The translations under genes and the position numbers were made by a program. The notes below the pieces were generated by a model, which was given only the letters and a program-made list of their open reading frames with translations, was not told the origin of the DNA and did not search any database. Positions 1 through 10,539 of a stretch of 64,000 nt of DNA are shown here, in pieces; the stretch's first letter is position 1; the number at the start of each line of letters is the position of its first letter. Source of the stretch: Viola odorata (lineage: Eukaryota; Streptophyta; Magnoliopsida; Malpighiales; Violaceae); assembly GCA_963691705.1 (NCBI GenBank), contig OY829542.1:39914579-39978578 (forward strand), given 5' to 3'.

Positions 1-2109
1 TTGCGGGTAGCTTGAATAAGAGCGAACGCTATTTTTTTCAATTCGAGCGTATCGCAACTCCGCATCTTTTAGAACGTGACTCAAAAAATAGACCGGGCGA
101 TGAGAGTGGTTATCGTCGTGAACGAGGACGGCACTGACCACTTCGTCCGCAGCGCCAAGATACAAATATAAGGTATCTCCTGCCTCGGGTCTTGTGAATA
201 GTAGGTCAGACGATAAGTAATCCATTAGGCCGATAAATGCCTCCTCACATTCCGAGGTCCACCCGAACGAGGCTTTCCTGCGTATGACTTTGAAAAAAGG
301 AAGACACTTTTGTCCTTGCTTGGAAATGAATCGCCCGAGGGCGATAACTCGTCCAGTTAACCTTTGCACCTCTTTAATGGTTCTTGGCGATATCATCTCT
401 TGTATAGCTTTAACCTTTGAAGGGTTAGGCTGGATACCTTTTTGGCTGACCACGTAGCCCAAGAATTTTCTCGTCTGAAATGCAAACATGCATTTTCGGG
501 GGTTTAGCTTCATGCGATACCTTTTCATTACGTCAAAGACTTCCTTTAAGTCGCGCAGGTGATCTTGAAAGTTTGCGCTCTTTACCAATATATCGTCAAC
601 GTATGCTTCCACATTCCTCCCTATTTGTTCTTCGAATATCTTGTTTGCCATACGTTGGAACGTCGCCCCAGCGTTCTTCAGCCCAAACGGCATCGCCGTA
701 TAACAGTACGTGGCCTTTGGAGTGAGAAACGCAGTCTTTTCTTCATCTTCCAAGGCCATGGGGATCTGATGGTATCCAGAGTTGGCGTCCAGTGAACTTA
801 AATAAGCGTACCCGGCGGTCTGATCAACTAACTGATCTATACGAGGGAGCGGGTAGCAATCCTTAGGGCAGGCATCATTCAAATCGGTGAAGTCGATGCA
901 CATGCGCCAATCCCCATTGGGCTTAGGAACAAGGATAGGGTTCGCTAGCCAGGTGGGATATTGAACTTCGTGGATGAACCCTGCGTCAAGAAGCTTTGTT
1001 ACCTCTTTGTCCACAGCCGACGCCTTTTCACTAGAGAACGCGCGCTGCTTTTGTTGAACCGGTCGGGCATCTGGGTCCACATTGAGCCGATGCTCGGCTA
1101 TTTCACGCGATATACCTAGCATGTCTGCGGGTTTCCACGCGAAATCTCCTTGACATTTGTTCAGTAGCCGGGCCAGTTGAAGGTTTTTCGCTGGGCTGAG
1201 TTTTTCGCTGATTAGGAAGCTTGCTTCCTTTATGCCGATTACTGGAACGGGTACCATTTTGTCTAGAGGTTGAGCACGCTTCTCATCACCCTGCTCGTAG
1301 GGGTCCGCTGCTATACACACATACCTATCGCAGCTCCTTTGAGTCATGAGCGAGTAGCATTCCGCCGCCAGCTTTTGGTTGCCCTTTATGGATACTACCC
1401 CATCCCAGGAGGGGTATTTCATTTTTAGATGCTTCTGAGATATCACCGCTCCGAAGCGGTTGAGAAAAGGTCGCCCGAGTACGAAATTGTAGGGCAAATT
1501 TAAATCCACGACACGGAACAACAAGTTCTCTGATTGTTTATAGGTGTCTTCTCGAAAATATATGGGCAAAGTAATTACCCCTGTAACAGGGATTGGAACC
1601 CCATCAACACCGACTATAGGCCGTTTGCTAGGCGTTAGCTCATTACTAGGGTGTTTCATGAGATTGTACGCTTCCAGCGAAAAGAGGTTCACCGCGCTCT
1701 CGTTATCAATAAGAGTTCTTCTGATTCCATGACTGGCGATGACGGGCGTAACCACCAGCGCATCATTGTGCGGATAGACAACGCCTTTCTCATCTTCTTC
1801 GGAAAAGGATAATATCATTCGATCCAAAATGCCTATCGCACCTCCTTTTCTTATCGTGTCATCCCGTGTGCGTTTTTCTCCTTTCGCGGTTGTCGGTTGT
1901 TCCGATTCGTCCATATAAGGGGTTCCTCCCGCGATGATGTTAATCATAGGGATGTACTCGTCGTCAACCGTAAGAGTTTCTCTATCTTTTCCTCTGGAGG
2001 CATTATCCTTCTGCGGAACGCGAGGAGGAACTGGTCGTTCATCTGCCGTCCTTTTCATGGGATTATTTCTGGCGTCTTCTCTTACTTGGGTGGCGAATTC
2101 TCCTAAATA
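1..2109 (-). CDS. pol: Element A pol fragment: protease, reverse transcriptase, start of RNase H (open, runs off left edge)
   Basis: This reads without a stop from 2109 to the window edge, about 703 codons; the first in-frame Met is at 2058. It encodes the retroviral-type aspartic protease and RT that process Gag-Pol and copy the element RNA. The protease site near 1700 reads LIDNESAVNLF, with Glu where B and I have Gly (LIDNGSAV). The protease end holds LGRPFLNRFG. RT blocks follow in order: WRMCIDFTDLNDACPKD near 850-900, SLDANSGYHQI near 780, MPFGLKNAGATFQR near 670, the catalytic YVDD at 592-603, then LNPRKCMF. RNase H begins near the edge (PVYFLSHVLKDAELRYARIE). The two in-frame stops just upstream separate it from gag. 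It is the best preserved RT in the window and could be functional apart from the protease change, but only part is visible. Confidence 0.88.
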
Positions 2110-2112
2110 TCA

Positions 2113-3871
2113 TTCTTCCACCAGATGCTCTATCGCCAATTTTAATTCTCTGCACGCTTATGTGGAATGTCCTCTGGCTTTGTGGAATTTACAATAAGCA
2201 TTTTCCCTTCTCCCTAGAAGGACTCCTGGTTTTGTAGGCGCAGGGTAGTGGATGGGAAGATTTTGCTGCTCTGCTATCGCTAAAATCTCTGCCCTTGGTA
2301 CATTAAGGGAAGGAAAATCTGGGTCGTATGTCCAATTTTTATAAGAATCTCCTTGACGTCGAGTGGGGGAACCACCGGTCTTTCCCTTCGAAGGGTGGCC
2401 CTTTTGTCTATTGGAGGCTATGGGGATATGATCCTTTCCGCCTGGCGTAATCGTTGATAAAATGATCGTCAGGAAGGGGCTTTGCGGGAGTAGCGATAAT
2501 TTGAGATGTCCCATGCGGCGCGTTATACGTCCTATCTCTGTTTTCTTCTTCTTCCATTTTCGCATAATTATGAGCTTTAAGTCTCAACGCGTCTAAAGTC
2601 ACTAGAGGGTCCACCATGAGCGCGTCTTTCAGTTTTCCGTAGCGGCAGTTCCTTTTCAGGGCTTCTATAGCAAAATCAATAGTGACGCCTGGCGTTAATG
2701 ACATTTCCAAATCGAAGCGGCTGAGAAATTCCTTTAAGGTTTCTTGAGGCATTCGTTGTATGTCAAATAACGCGGCGGCAGATTTCCTGATTGGAATCGC
2801 CGTACTAAATCTGCTCCAGAATTTAGATTCTAACTGTGAGAAATTATTAATGGATCCACCAAGGAGACCTTCAAACCAGAGACGCGCAACACCCGACAGT
2901 GTCATAACAAATATTTGGCACAACGCCGCATCACTGTGGGTCTGAAACTGAACAAAATCCTTCACTTTATTGATATGCGAAATGGGATCTTTGGTGTCAT
3001 CATAAGTATCAGTGGGAAGCTTCACGCGTCGACTGACCCTGTGACGCCTTATACGGCGGCTAAATGGGTGGCCCGAGGTATCATCAAGAATTTCACGCGC
3101 ATGACGCGGGGGAGATATTTCAGCCTGACGCCCCCTGTTTCGCGGTTCTGGCGTAAGATGTCACCTAGGAGATCGACTATGACTCCTGGGTGATCGACTT
3201 CGATACCTTCGACTACTGGATCTTTCACTGTACTTGGGAGACAAACTCCTGTTGGCTCCTTCCCTCCGTCCGTCCCACCGGTTCCTAACCCCCTCAAGTT
3301 GCCTATCTCCCTGCGGGAGGAGACCTTGCGGCATCTGTGGTACGTAAGCCTCTACTCTTCCTTGAGTGAACTGCACAACACTAACCGGAGGATCTCCCAC
3401 GGATAAAGGCATCTAGAGGTTTTCTGGAAACAACGGTGATAAAGGTCGATCAGCGATAATAGGTGGTGTGAACATGACGCGGGGAGGGAGACTTGATCCA
3501 GAAGCACCAGGCGTGATTCTTGCGGCCATTTCAGTCAAATATTCCAACCGAGAACGAAGGGCCGCTATTTCCATTGCAAAAGGATGTTCATGATTAAGTA
3601 TAGATCCCCCCGAAAGAGGAGTGGAGAAATCAGATTCCGTTGTCTGAGATGACGAAATGACCGTTTGTGAGGAGACAAGTCCCCCTGCAATTCCGACCGA
3701 ACGGTCCAGAGATCCTGAAATAATTGGTTGCGACGTCATAGAGAGATCAGCAGTAGCAAAAGGGAATAACTGTCTGCGGATTGAGAATGATGATCGGATC
3801 GGCTCCGATCCTGCGGTCATGACCGTTCCAATCTTCTGACTAAACGGAGCTTGGCTATTAAGGACGCTCAC
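2113..3871 (-). pseudogene. gag: Element A gag, broken
   Basis: Gag forms the particle that packages element RNA. The likely start is Met at 3820 (MTAGSEP), aligned with the MASDSES-type starts of I and B; Met at 3871 is an alternative. The N-terminal part runs to about 3413. An arginine-serine-rich tract follows (SERSSSRRYRSRSPR, about 3161-3230) and ends in a stop. The capsid core is at 3025-2440 (KDPISHINKVKDFVQFQTHS, WFEGL, FLSRFD). A frameshift near 2435 moves the frame to the C-terminal part (2565-2158), which holds a Cys/His knuckle-like segment, YCKFHKARGHST. Two in-frame stops, at 2158-2160 and 2110-2112, fall between gag and protease where element B has sense codons. Gag and protease are otherwise in one frame here. 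Confidence 0.85.
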
Positions 3872-3884
3872 TTAATATACCAAA

Positions 3885-3903
3885 GCTCTCAATGAAAGCA
3901 CCA
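3885..3903 (-). other. Element A primer-binding region with hairpin
   Basis: On the minus strand, TGGTGCTTTCATTGAGAGC begins two bases inside the LTR edge, where a Ty3/gypsy primer-binding site lies. The part GCTTTC-ATT-GAGAGC can fold into a 6-bp stem (one G-U pair) with a 3-nt loop. I could not match it to the 3' end of a plant tRNA I know. Confidence 0.6.
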
Positions 3904-3905
3904 TT

Positions 3906-4408
3906 TGATAAGATTCGAGGTCGTGTCTGATCGGAACGGTGGCGATCGGTCGTCGGATGTACCTGCAAAGTGCCGGAGGGGGGGCTCCGGCGTAGACACT
4001 CCGATGCTTAAGTCAGTTCGGGGATACAAAGTAACCAAAGGTTCAGCCAGATGATCTCGATCTTACCTTCTGTTCGAAAAAGTAGGGATATTTATAGGCC
4101 TCAATGGCGATACCTGGCGATAATAGTCTAGGCGATGTCTGGTGATGACGTCACGAGCGATGTCAGTAGGTGACGTCATGGGCGATAACTAACGGGCTCC
4201 CAGGAGCGATAACCTCGTGATTCCCCAGAATAGGATGGTGCCGTGCACATAGAGACGTGTGAGTCCCCCCTCCGCTGATGTCGACCATCCTAGGAATCCT
4301 TCGCTGATCCCTGGGCGATATGAAGATATACTACGGGACTTATAGGAATCCGTCCCGGCAGGAGCCGCAAGTGTAGTAGCACCGTGAGGGTTGTCTTGAT
4401 TGTTATCA
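3906..4408 (-). repeat. Element A 5' LTR (503 bp)
   Basis: On the minus strand it starts TGATAACAATC and ends GATTCTTATCA, giving 6-bp terminal inverted repeats (TGATAA/TTATCA) shared with the LTRs of B, I and J. A TATA box (TATAAATA, minus strand) is at 4089-4096. Just outside the LTR 3' end lies the primer-site region. The bases outside the LTR start are CCCCT (plus strand 4409-4413). Confidence 0.85.
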
Positions 4409-4673
4409 CCCCTTTGCTAAGATCTTGTCTCATCTGAATTAATATCTTCGTTTATAATCTTTCTTGTCATCTTGCCCTCAACTGCTCTTTACTTTCATGC
4501 CCTTGATTATTGTTTACTTTCATGTCCTTGATTATTGTTTACTTTCGTGCCCTTGATTTATGCTCTTAATTAATTGTCTTGTTAGAAACCAACTCTATGA
4601 TTGATCTTTTAGGTCAATCGACCAAACCCCCCCTTTAAGTTACTGTTCCATTAAAGATTAAAGATTGCCAAGG
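4409..4673. repeat. Unclassified AT-rich segment with a 25-bp tandem repeat
   Basis: This lies between the LTR of A and the broken end of the D LTR. At about 4488-4560 a unit of about 25 bp containing GTTTACTTTCATG is repeated three times with small changes. No coding capacity is seen. It could be a remnant of another LTR. Confidence 0.5.
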
Positions 4674-5087
4674 TTTGGGCCGAAACCTCAAGTTGTATGT
4701 TGTCTCGTGCATAGACTGCGCACCATAATGTCGACTTTGATAACTTTTAAACCACTGGGCCAAATGAGCGGAAACTTATCCTAACGAAAGCTAGCATCCA
4801 GACGTTTCCAAAGTGTGGTGGATCGTACGATTCAGACTTCTACAATGCCGGCTAGGTCCGAACGAAGTTGCCTGATGCGTCTTGGAATCCTTGTCTGCGT
4901 AGGACTACTATCAACGAGAATGTTGGCTTGATCTTTTGGATGCTCCACTCGTCCAAACGTCCTGAAATTTGGACACATAGAGGTTTCCATCAAGCCTTTT
5001 TGGTCCCTGATAGGACTCGATCTGGTCCATCATGTCTTGACGCTTTTGTCCATGTAGTCGCGTGATACATCTTGGTATCGTATCATT
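4674..5087 (-). repeat. Element D 3' LTR, first ~414 bp
   Basis: On the minus strand it begins TGATACGATACCAAG and is closely similar to the first ~430 bp of the D 5' LTR (16768 downward), including the tract around 4674-4760 and 16333-16400. Similarity stops at 4674, so the remainder is missing. Compared with the G LTR (29349-29810), both D LTRs carry several hundred extra bases after the first ~28. A minus-strand reading frame across the LTR start (about 5195-4911) continues from the pol end. Confidence 0.8.
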
Positions 5088-5302
5088 CCCTCCCTCTTCG
5101 GAAAGATTCGTCCTCGAATCTTGCTCAGCATAATTTGCCCACGAAAGTTTGGCTATTATATGCTCAAAACATAATCGCCATCTCTTGCGCTTCAAGGGTA
5201 AGACGCTTGATGTGCTAAGGTATGTGTAAGGATTCGCATCATTCCCTCTCCCTTAAAAAAGATTCGACCTCGAATCTGTACCTAGACCTGCACCACAATA
5301 GC
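5088..5302 (-). pseudogene. Element D pol C-terminal end with duplicated polypurine region
   Basis: The minus strand encodes DSRTNLSEEGGND, matching DSRVNPFQVGGND at the end of E integrase; in both, the LTR begins inside the GGND codons. The purine run GAGGGAGGGAA at 5088-5098 is the likely polypurine tract. A second, similar block about 150 bp upstream (5241-5281) carries GAGGGAATGATGCGAATCC, so the pol-end/LTR-start junction has been duplicated. Each copy holds a dyad built on GATTCGAGG. Confidence 0.7.
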
Positions 5303-6550
5303 TTAAGTTAGTAATATCAAAGTAAGCACAAATCGAACCATACAACCTTGTAAATTCAACTTGGCAGCAACGTCTCTAAACATGTCAACGCGTCGCGTAA
5401 GATTATTGCTCCAAGCGGCTACTCTTGCTTGAACTTGGTTTAGGGACCATCTCCGACGTAAGCGCTGCCAAACCCAAGCTCTTATCTTGAAGGATCCACT
5501 CATCCTTCCATGGTTTCCCCAAGTTGCCATCTTGACACCCAAGCGTGCACCATAGCGGTTGGCTTGTCTATGGGCTATTCGCGTTACTTCGATCTCTCTA
5601 CTGCCACTTATACTAAATAATACACTCAAAGGCAGCAACATTAAACTGAATAATGTTATATGAATGAAACCATATATGAGTTTAAGCAATAATCCCAAAA
5701 TAGTAGCATGTACCGAAAGGAAGTAAGTAAATAAAATAAATTGAAAGCATTGCTTCCATGTAAACTCATACTTACAAACTGAAACATGCCATGAGGACTC
5801 AAGTGCCCATGGATCCACATTGCTTGAAACTCTGAATTGTGGTTGACAAGATATCTCAATTAGCATCATCGTGCTTGGCCTCCTCCACAATTCCATCCAT
5901 GAGTCGCTAAGTGACTCCTCCCTGTGATTACTAACAATACTCCATGGAACAACATGTGAAAGCATAACATCCTTAAAGAATATGTTAGTAATAGTTGCGC
6001 TATATTGATGTATCAAACCAGCATCATATGACCAATACACAGTCAAATCGTGTAACGAACTACATAACCAAATTAAGCGCTCATGCTTGCTATGATATAT
6101 TTTATGCATACAAAACATAGATTTTGTGTCAAATAAATAATCTTTATAGAATTCACAAAAATCAGAATCATTAGCATAAAGATTAACCCTAGGTGTAACC
6201 TCAAGCGATTTTTGACTAAGTGACTTTTTATCAATACTACCAATAAGACTTAAAGGAACATTATGTGAAGACATATCATTCCGATAAATTAAAATAGTAA
6301 TATTAATTAAATCATAGAAGCTCATCAAACAATCATCAAACACATCATGTTCATCAAAATTCCGCAAAAGATCATGCGATCTATATAAACGATTACGTCG
6401 GAAAAGAACTCCTCCAAGTCCTATCGTTTTAAACACAAACTTTTCATGAAATTCACACTTTGCAGAATAGTTATTCAATTTAAAAACATGTGAAATTCCA
6501 ATTAAATTGGTGTTAGAGACAACACACTCCATGTCTCTCGGCCTAGTCAA
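5303..6550 (-). CDS. 415-codon ORF in the pol position of element D, partly integrase-like
   Basis: This is an open frame in an otherwise ruined element. Residues about 187-238 (FFKDVMLSHVVPWSIVSNHR through LWRRPS to CQPQ) line up with the integrase core of element E ([31 protein letters not shown]). The second catalytic Asp region reads SNHR instead of SDRD. Residues 83-113 (NVPLSLIGSIDKKSLSQ) look like a second, weaker copy of the same stretch. Residues about 265-315 are strongly hydrophobic, and the C-terminal 100 are basic. The ORF starts ten bases after the stop of a 65-codon upstream frame. I do not recognise the whole protein. It may be a patchwork of decayed pol that stays open by chance, or an ORF under selection. 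No known function is claimed. Confidence 0.45.
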   Translation of the reverse strand: MTRPRDMECVVSNTNLIGISHVFKLNNYSAKCEFHEKFVFKTIGLGGVLFRRNRLYRSHDLLRNFDEHDVFDDCLMSFYDLINITILIYRNDMSSHNVPLSLIGSIDKKSLSQKSLEVTPRVNLYANDSDFCEFYKDYLFDTKSMFCMHKIYHSKHERLIWLCSSLHDLTVYWSYDAGLIHQYSATITNIFFKDVMLSHVVPWSIVSNHREESLSDSWMELWRRPSTMMLIEISCQPQFRVSSNVDPWALESSWHVSVCKYEFTWKQCFQFILFTYFLSVHATILGLLLKLIYGFIHITLFSLMLLPLSVLFSISGSREIEVTRIAHRQANRYGARLGVKMATWGNHGRMSGSFKIRAWVWQRLRRRWSLNQVQARVAAWSNNLTRRVDMFRDVAAKLNLQGCMVRFVLTLILLT

Positions 6551-6559
6551 CGTACCAAA

Positions 6560-7269
6560 CTATTTTCGCTTTCGCGAGTAATTTTCAAAGGCATATGACT
6601 TGACCTTCGGTGCTTGCATATAATCATCATCATTTAAATTAATTTTAGAACCAGAAGAATAAAAACTAATGATGCTTATATACTCACACAAATCGCTCCT
6701 TAGGGAAGAGAGCCATACCATACCCTTTCGGTTAGGGTTTGCTGAAATAGGCACCATGGATGCACAAGGCTCTTTCCCTCTTCTTGGTGGTAAGGTAAGA
6801 GGTTTCTATTCTGCCAACAATCTTCTCTTGTTCTGCACATTAGGAGAAATAACAATAGAAGGGAAAACAATCAGATTAGGGTTAGGAAAATCTAAGTGCA
6901 ATGGCCAAAAATTCAGTTTTTGGTGGGTTGCGCCAAAATAGTTTTTTTGCACATGTATTGCATCCCTCACTTTTTCTCTCTTGTCATAAACACACATCTC
7001 TCCTTTTTTAATGATGCCACTCTCTTCATGCTCTTTATTTTCATGCAAGTGTTTTAAACTCTCATCTCTTTTCCCATGTTCGCTATTTTCATGGGGCTGT
7101 TTTTTATTTCATCTCTTTTCCCATGCTCACTCTTTTCATGGGGGCTGTTTTCGTCATTATTTCTCTCTTTATTTTCACTCAACTCTCCCATTTTTCTCTC
7201 AATATCCCTTATGATTTCAAACTCGGCATAAGCTTTCACAACTCGCTTTTGCTCCTCATCTTTCGCCTT
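6560..7269 (-). pseudogene. Element D charged spacer (between protease and RT in relatives)
   Basis: The minus strand encodes KRVVKAYAEFEIIRDIERK followed by a Glu/Lys/His-rich stretch. It parallels the G spacer at 31328-31754 (QRLVKAYAELEIQREIKKKE). In relatives of this kind the segment lies after protease and before RT. In D it follows directly on gag, so the protease and its flanks are deleted. Short frames at 7048-6806 and 6757-6560 continue toward the 415-codon ORF. No catalytic motif is seen. Confidence 0.6.
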
Positions 7270-7950
7270 TGACTTAGTAGGCCTAATACTAGGATAAAGA
7301 GACCTCTTCTTCCTTTGCTTCTCTATACTGATCGCCTTTTGTAACATATCCTCTAAGTAGAAGAACTCAGTGTAATACAATGGATCTGTTATCTCTTGGT
7401 TTAGACCTTCGAAGAATCTTGCCATCGTCTCCCTTTCGGGCTCCTTGACTTATGCTCTCTCCAAAGCAATCTCCATTTCATTAAAGTACTCTTCAACACT
7501 CTTTTTTCCTTGTGTCAAGGTCTACAACTTTCGGAGAAGCTCACAGCTGAAGTTAGTGGGAACAAAATGATCCCTCATGACCCTCTTCATCACTTCCCAA
7601 TTCTGAATTGGAAGGCTCCCTATGGCAACTCATTTAAGGTTGATCTGATCCCACCACTTAACCGCATACCCACTAAATGCAGCTGCTGCTAGCTTTACTT
7701 TCTTCCTTTCTGAATAATCATGGCAGTGAAATATAGATTGCACATCTCGCTCCCAATCCAATTAAGCATTCGGATTGTACACTACTTCGAAAGGCGGAAG
7801 TCTTACCCTTGACTCACCTTTGTTATATGTCTCAACCTTAACCCTTAAACCAACCTAAATCTTCCTCCTTTAACGCCTATCATACTGCCCTTGCCTTGGA
7901 TAAGCATCATCCTCATAATCTCGGGTCTCGGACCATTGCGTGTAAGACAT
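7270..7950 (-). pseudogene. gag: Element D gag remnant
   Basis: The likely start is Met at 7950 (MSYTQWSETRDYEDDAYPRQ), followed by stops within 30 codons. Recognisable Retrotrans_gag blocks follow in broken frames: KWWDQINLK, then FNEMEIALERA, then an open 123-codon frame (7425-7054) with MARFFEGLNQEI and LEDMLQKAISIEKQRKKR. This is the usual chromovirus-type capsid order. No zinc knuckle is left; the sequence jumps straight to the spacer, so an internal deletion is likely. Confidence 0.75.
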
Positions 7951-8482
7951 TCTGTAATTCCTGTAAATTCACAACACTAGCAAATAAACGTAAAATTTGT
8001 ACTAAACCTAGCACTCCCTCACATGTTTACTCTCATGTTTAACTCTCTATTAATCTCACAAAAATCACACAAAATCCCTGCAATTGTTCAAGCGTTAGCG
8101 AGACTCAAGAGTTCAAGAAAAGCTTCCAAGAAGACCCTTAAAGAAAAGTAGCACTGAAAAGAATTGTGACACATGATATTTGAGTAATTGCAAGAACAAC
8201 CAATCAAACAAATAGCAAGTAGAGTAGAAGGCAATTTCAAGGAATCAAGAAAAGCTCAAATTAACTCGAAAAGGACTCAGCAAATTTTGTTTTCAATTCT
8301 GATTTCAAGATACAATCGCACTTCAATTCACTTCCTTGCTAAATTTGACTTTTGTGGCGCAAATACTTCTATATATTTTTGTATTTGCAGAATCGAATTC
8401 CTTTCTTTCTCCTTTGTTTCTTTTTTTTTTACTATGAACACAGTTTAGTGTTTCGATCACAACTTTTTACTCTGAACTCCGA
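7951..8482 (-). other. Element D 5' leader
   Basis: Non-coding. On the minus strand the 3' half closely matches the leader of G (30517-30635), including GAGAGTTAAACATGAGAGTAA. This is the main evidence that D and G are one family. An A-rich run lies near 8418-8428. The left part of the leader, the primer site and the LTR end are missing at the junction with B (about 8483). Confidence 0.7.
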
Positions 8483-9434
8483 ATCTGTTGAACTGGCATG
8501 GAATGCGGATTGACATTAAGTCGATGTTCTACTACCTCCCTAGAGATGCCAGGCATGTCCGCTAGTTTCCAAGCGAACTCTCTTCTACACATGTTCAACA
8601 GTCGGGCTAGTTGTGCATTCTCGTCCGGGGTTAACTTTTCACTGACCAAGAAACTTGCCTCGCTATTACCGTTGACGGGGACGGGCACCATAGTATCTAC
8701 CAGTTGGGTTCACCTTTCATCCCTTTGCTTGTAGGGATCTACCACCACACAAACGTATTGGTCACAACTTTTCTGAGTCATGAGCAAATAGCACTCGGCG
8801 GCTAGCTTTTGGTCGCCCTTGATTGACACCACTCCTTCCCAAGAGGGATATTTTATCCTGAGGTATTTTTGAGATATCGCTGCCCCGAAGCGATTGAGAA
8901 ATGGCTGCCCTAAAATGGCGTTATAAGGTAGAGTGAGGTCTACGACCAAGAACAACAACTCTTCTGACCTCTTGGACGTGTCTTCCCTAAAGTACATAGG
9001 CAACACTGTGGCTCCAGCTACAGGTATAGGAACACCGTCGACTCCAATGATTGGTTTCTTGCAGGGTGCCAATTCATTGGCAATTGGCAGGGCGCTTCAT
9101 GAGGTTATATGCTTCCAGTGAAAATAGATTTACCGCGCTACCGTTATCAATGAGGGTTCTTCGAACCCCATGGTTACCGATGACGGGCGTGACTACCAAC
9201 GCGTCGTTGTGGGGGAACACGACACCCCTTTCATCTTCTTCTGAGAAGGATAGCACCATCCTATCTAGCATATCTATCGCTTCCTTTTTTGCAAGCTGGC
9301 TTTCTCGTTTCCACTTCTCTCTAGCGCCGGGTATCACTTGGGTGGGCTCGTCGAGGTATGATGTGCCACCAACAATGATGTTGATGATGGGAATGTCTCC
9401 GTCATGAATCGTTAACGCTTCTTTCCCCCTTCCA
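8483..9434 (-). pseudogene. pol: Element B protease and start of RT
   Basis: From 9434 downward the minus strand reads IHDGDIPIINIIVGGTSYLDE, then VLDRM-type and PHNDALVVTPVIGNHGVRR. The protease site LIDNGSAVNLF follows near 9130, then a frame break near 9073 (PANCQ instead of NELA), and then the rest of the protease domain (YNAILGQPFLNRFG) and the RT linker (LARLLNMCRREFAWKLADMP). It ends at RLNVNPHSMPVQQ, near the start of RT, and no RT catalytic block remains. The matching segments in A and I show that the breakpoint lies inside pol. Confidence 0.85.
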
Positions 9435-9439
9435 CCCTG
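9435..9439. repeat. Left target-site duplication of J (CACCC)
   Basis: CACCC directly precedes the J 5' LTR and is repeated at 13567-13571 after the 3' LTR. Confidence 0.95.
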
Positions 9440-9888
9440 ATAACAATTGATATACCCCAGGGCATTTTAGTCCGGGCAGGGGATGCGTCATCTTCAGCTA
9501 CTGTAGGGCCCGCCTAGCCTCTTGCTAGTCCTGCTACCGGGGGGTGGTCGACGTCAGCGGGGGGGCCCATCCAACACGATATGGCGCTTATTCCCACACC
9601 CGGTACGCCATAAGTATTGACATCCCAAGACAGCACTCCCGACCAAATATCCTATAAATACCCCCTCCTAGGTAGAAAAGGAGGAGGACTCTCTCTCTAC
9701 TCTCTCTCACTACTACTCCTACATACCCCTTATATTTCGCTACTTATACTGACTTGATCGTCGGAGTACCTGCGCCGGGGACCCCCTCCGGCGCCTTGCA
9801 GGTGTAGCGGCGGCGAGGACCACCCCCTCAGAGGTGAATATCGCCAAGATTCTTCCTACCCCGGGTATAATCGAATCATATTTTATCA
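9440..9888 (+). repeat. J 5' LTR (449 bp)
   Basis: It starts TGATAACAATTGATATACC and ends CATATTTTATCA. The TATA box TATAAATA is at 9653-9660. A pyrimidine-rich CT run (about 9688-9715) lies just downstream of it. Confidence 0.95.
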
Positions 9889-10539
9889 AATGGTGCTCTC
9901 GTTGAGAGTATTTAGATCGTCAAGTGAGTTCCTTGAGATCTGAAGGCTCTCCTCTCCATATACATGTTTATTATTTTCCATTGCCGCCGCTGGTTTTTCT
10001 GGTAATGGGTTCACCATGTGGTTTTAGCCTGGATCCGATGATATGAGTTTGAATGGTCATTCTATTGTTAGAAGGCAAAAAGATCAGATCTGGAAAATGG
10101 GGATCCAAGAATTTATTGTTATTTGTTCAAAAGAAAAACCAGATCTGAAAAAAAAAAAAAAAAAAAAAAAAGCGGGAAAGAAGTCATGATTATCTTCGTC
10201 AAAATCAAGATCTCTGCCAAGGATCATTTTACTTTTGGAAAATGGGTTTTGAATTTAGAGACCCATCCTCATTTCTTCAACCTGAGGCGGCCAATCACCA
10301 CCGAGTATGATTATGGAACAAATCATCTTGTTGTGCTCACTGTCATTAATTATCTTCTCATTTGATTTTATTGGGATCATCATCATCTTGTTTGAGGCAC
10401 GTACTCCGATAGCAAATGTTGCTGGAAAGGAGAAGATGAATAGTAAGTTGTGCCAAATTAATTATAATGGCAATTTGTGAAGCAATCATATATATTTTAA
10501 AGCATGACATGTGAGCTTCTGGGAAAAAGACGAAACCGT
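9889..10539 (+). other. J leader with primer-site hairpin and poly(A) run
   Basis: TGGTGCTCTCGTTGAGAGT at 9891-9909 occupies the primer-site position and folds as GCTCTC-GTT-GAGAGT (9895-9909). A run of more than 20 A lies at about 10148-10170. The 80-codon frame across it has no recognisable motif, so I treat the segment as non-coding. Confidence 0.7.

Larger units (their letters stand above)
1..4408 (-). mobile_element. Element A: Retand-like Ty3/gypsy retrotransposon, 3' part outside window
   Basis: Reading the minus strand from 4408 down, the order is LTR (4408-3906), primer-site region (3903-3885), gag (3871-2113), protease, RT and the start of RNase H (to base 1). Gag-protease-RT order and the close match to elements B and I in this window place it in the Tat/Retand group of Ty3/gypsy. 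The LTR opens TGATAA and closes TTATCA, as in B, I and J. The 3' LTR is not in the window, so the target duplication cannot be checked. Confidence 0.9.

Noticed and set aside
6560..6941. ORF pair at 6669-6941 (plus) and 6757-6560 (minus) as a separate gene
   Set aside because: No motif on either strand; it lies between the D spacer and the 415-codon ORF and is treated as decayed element sequence.
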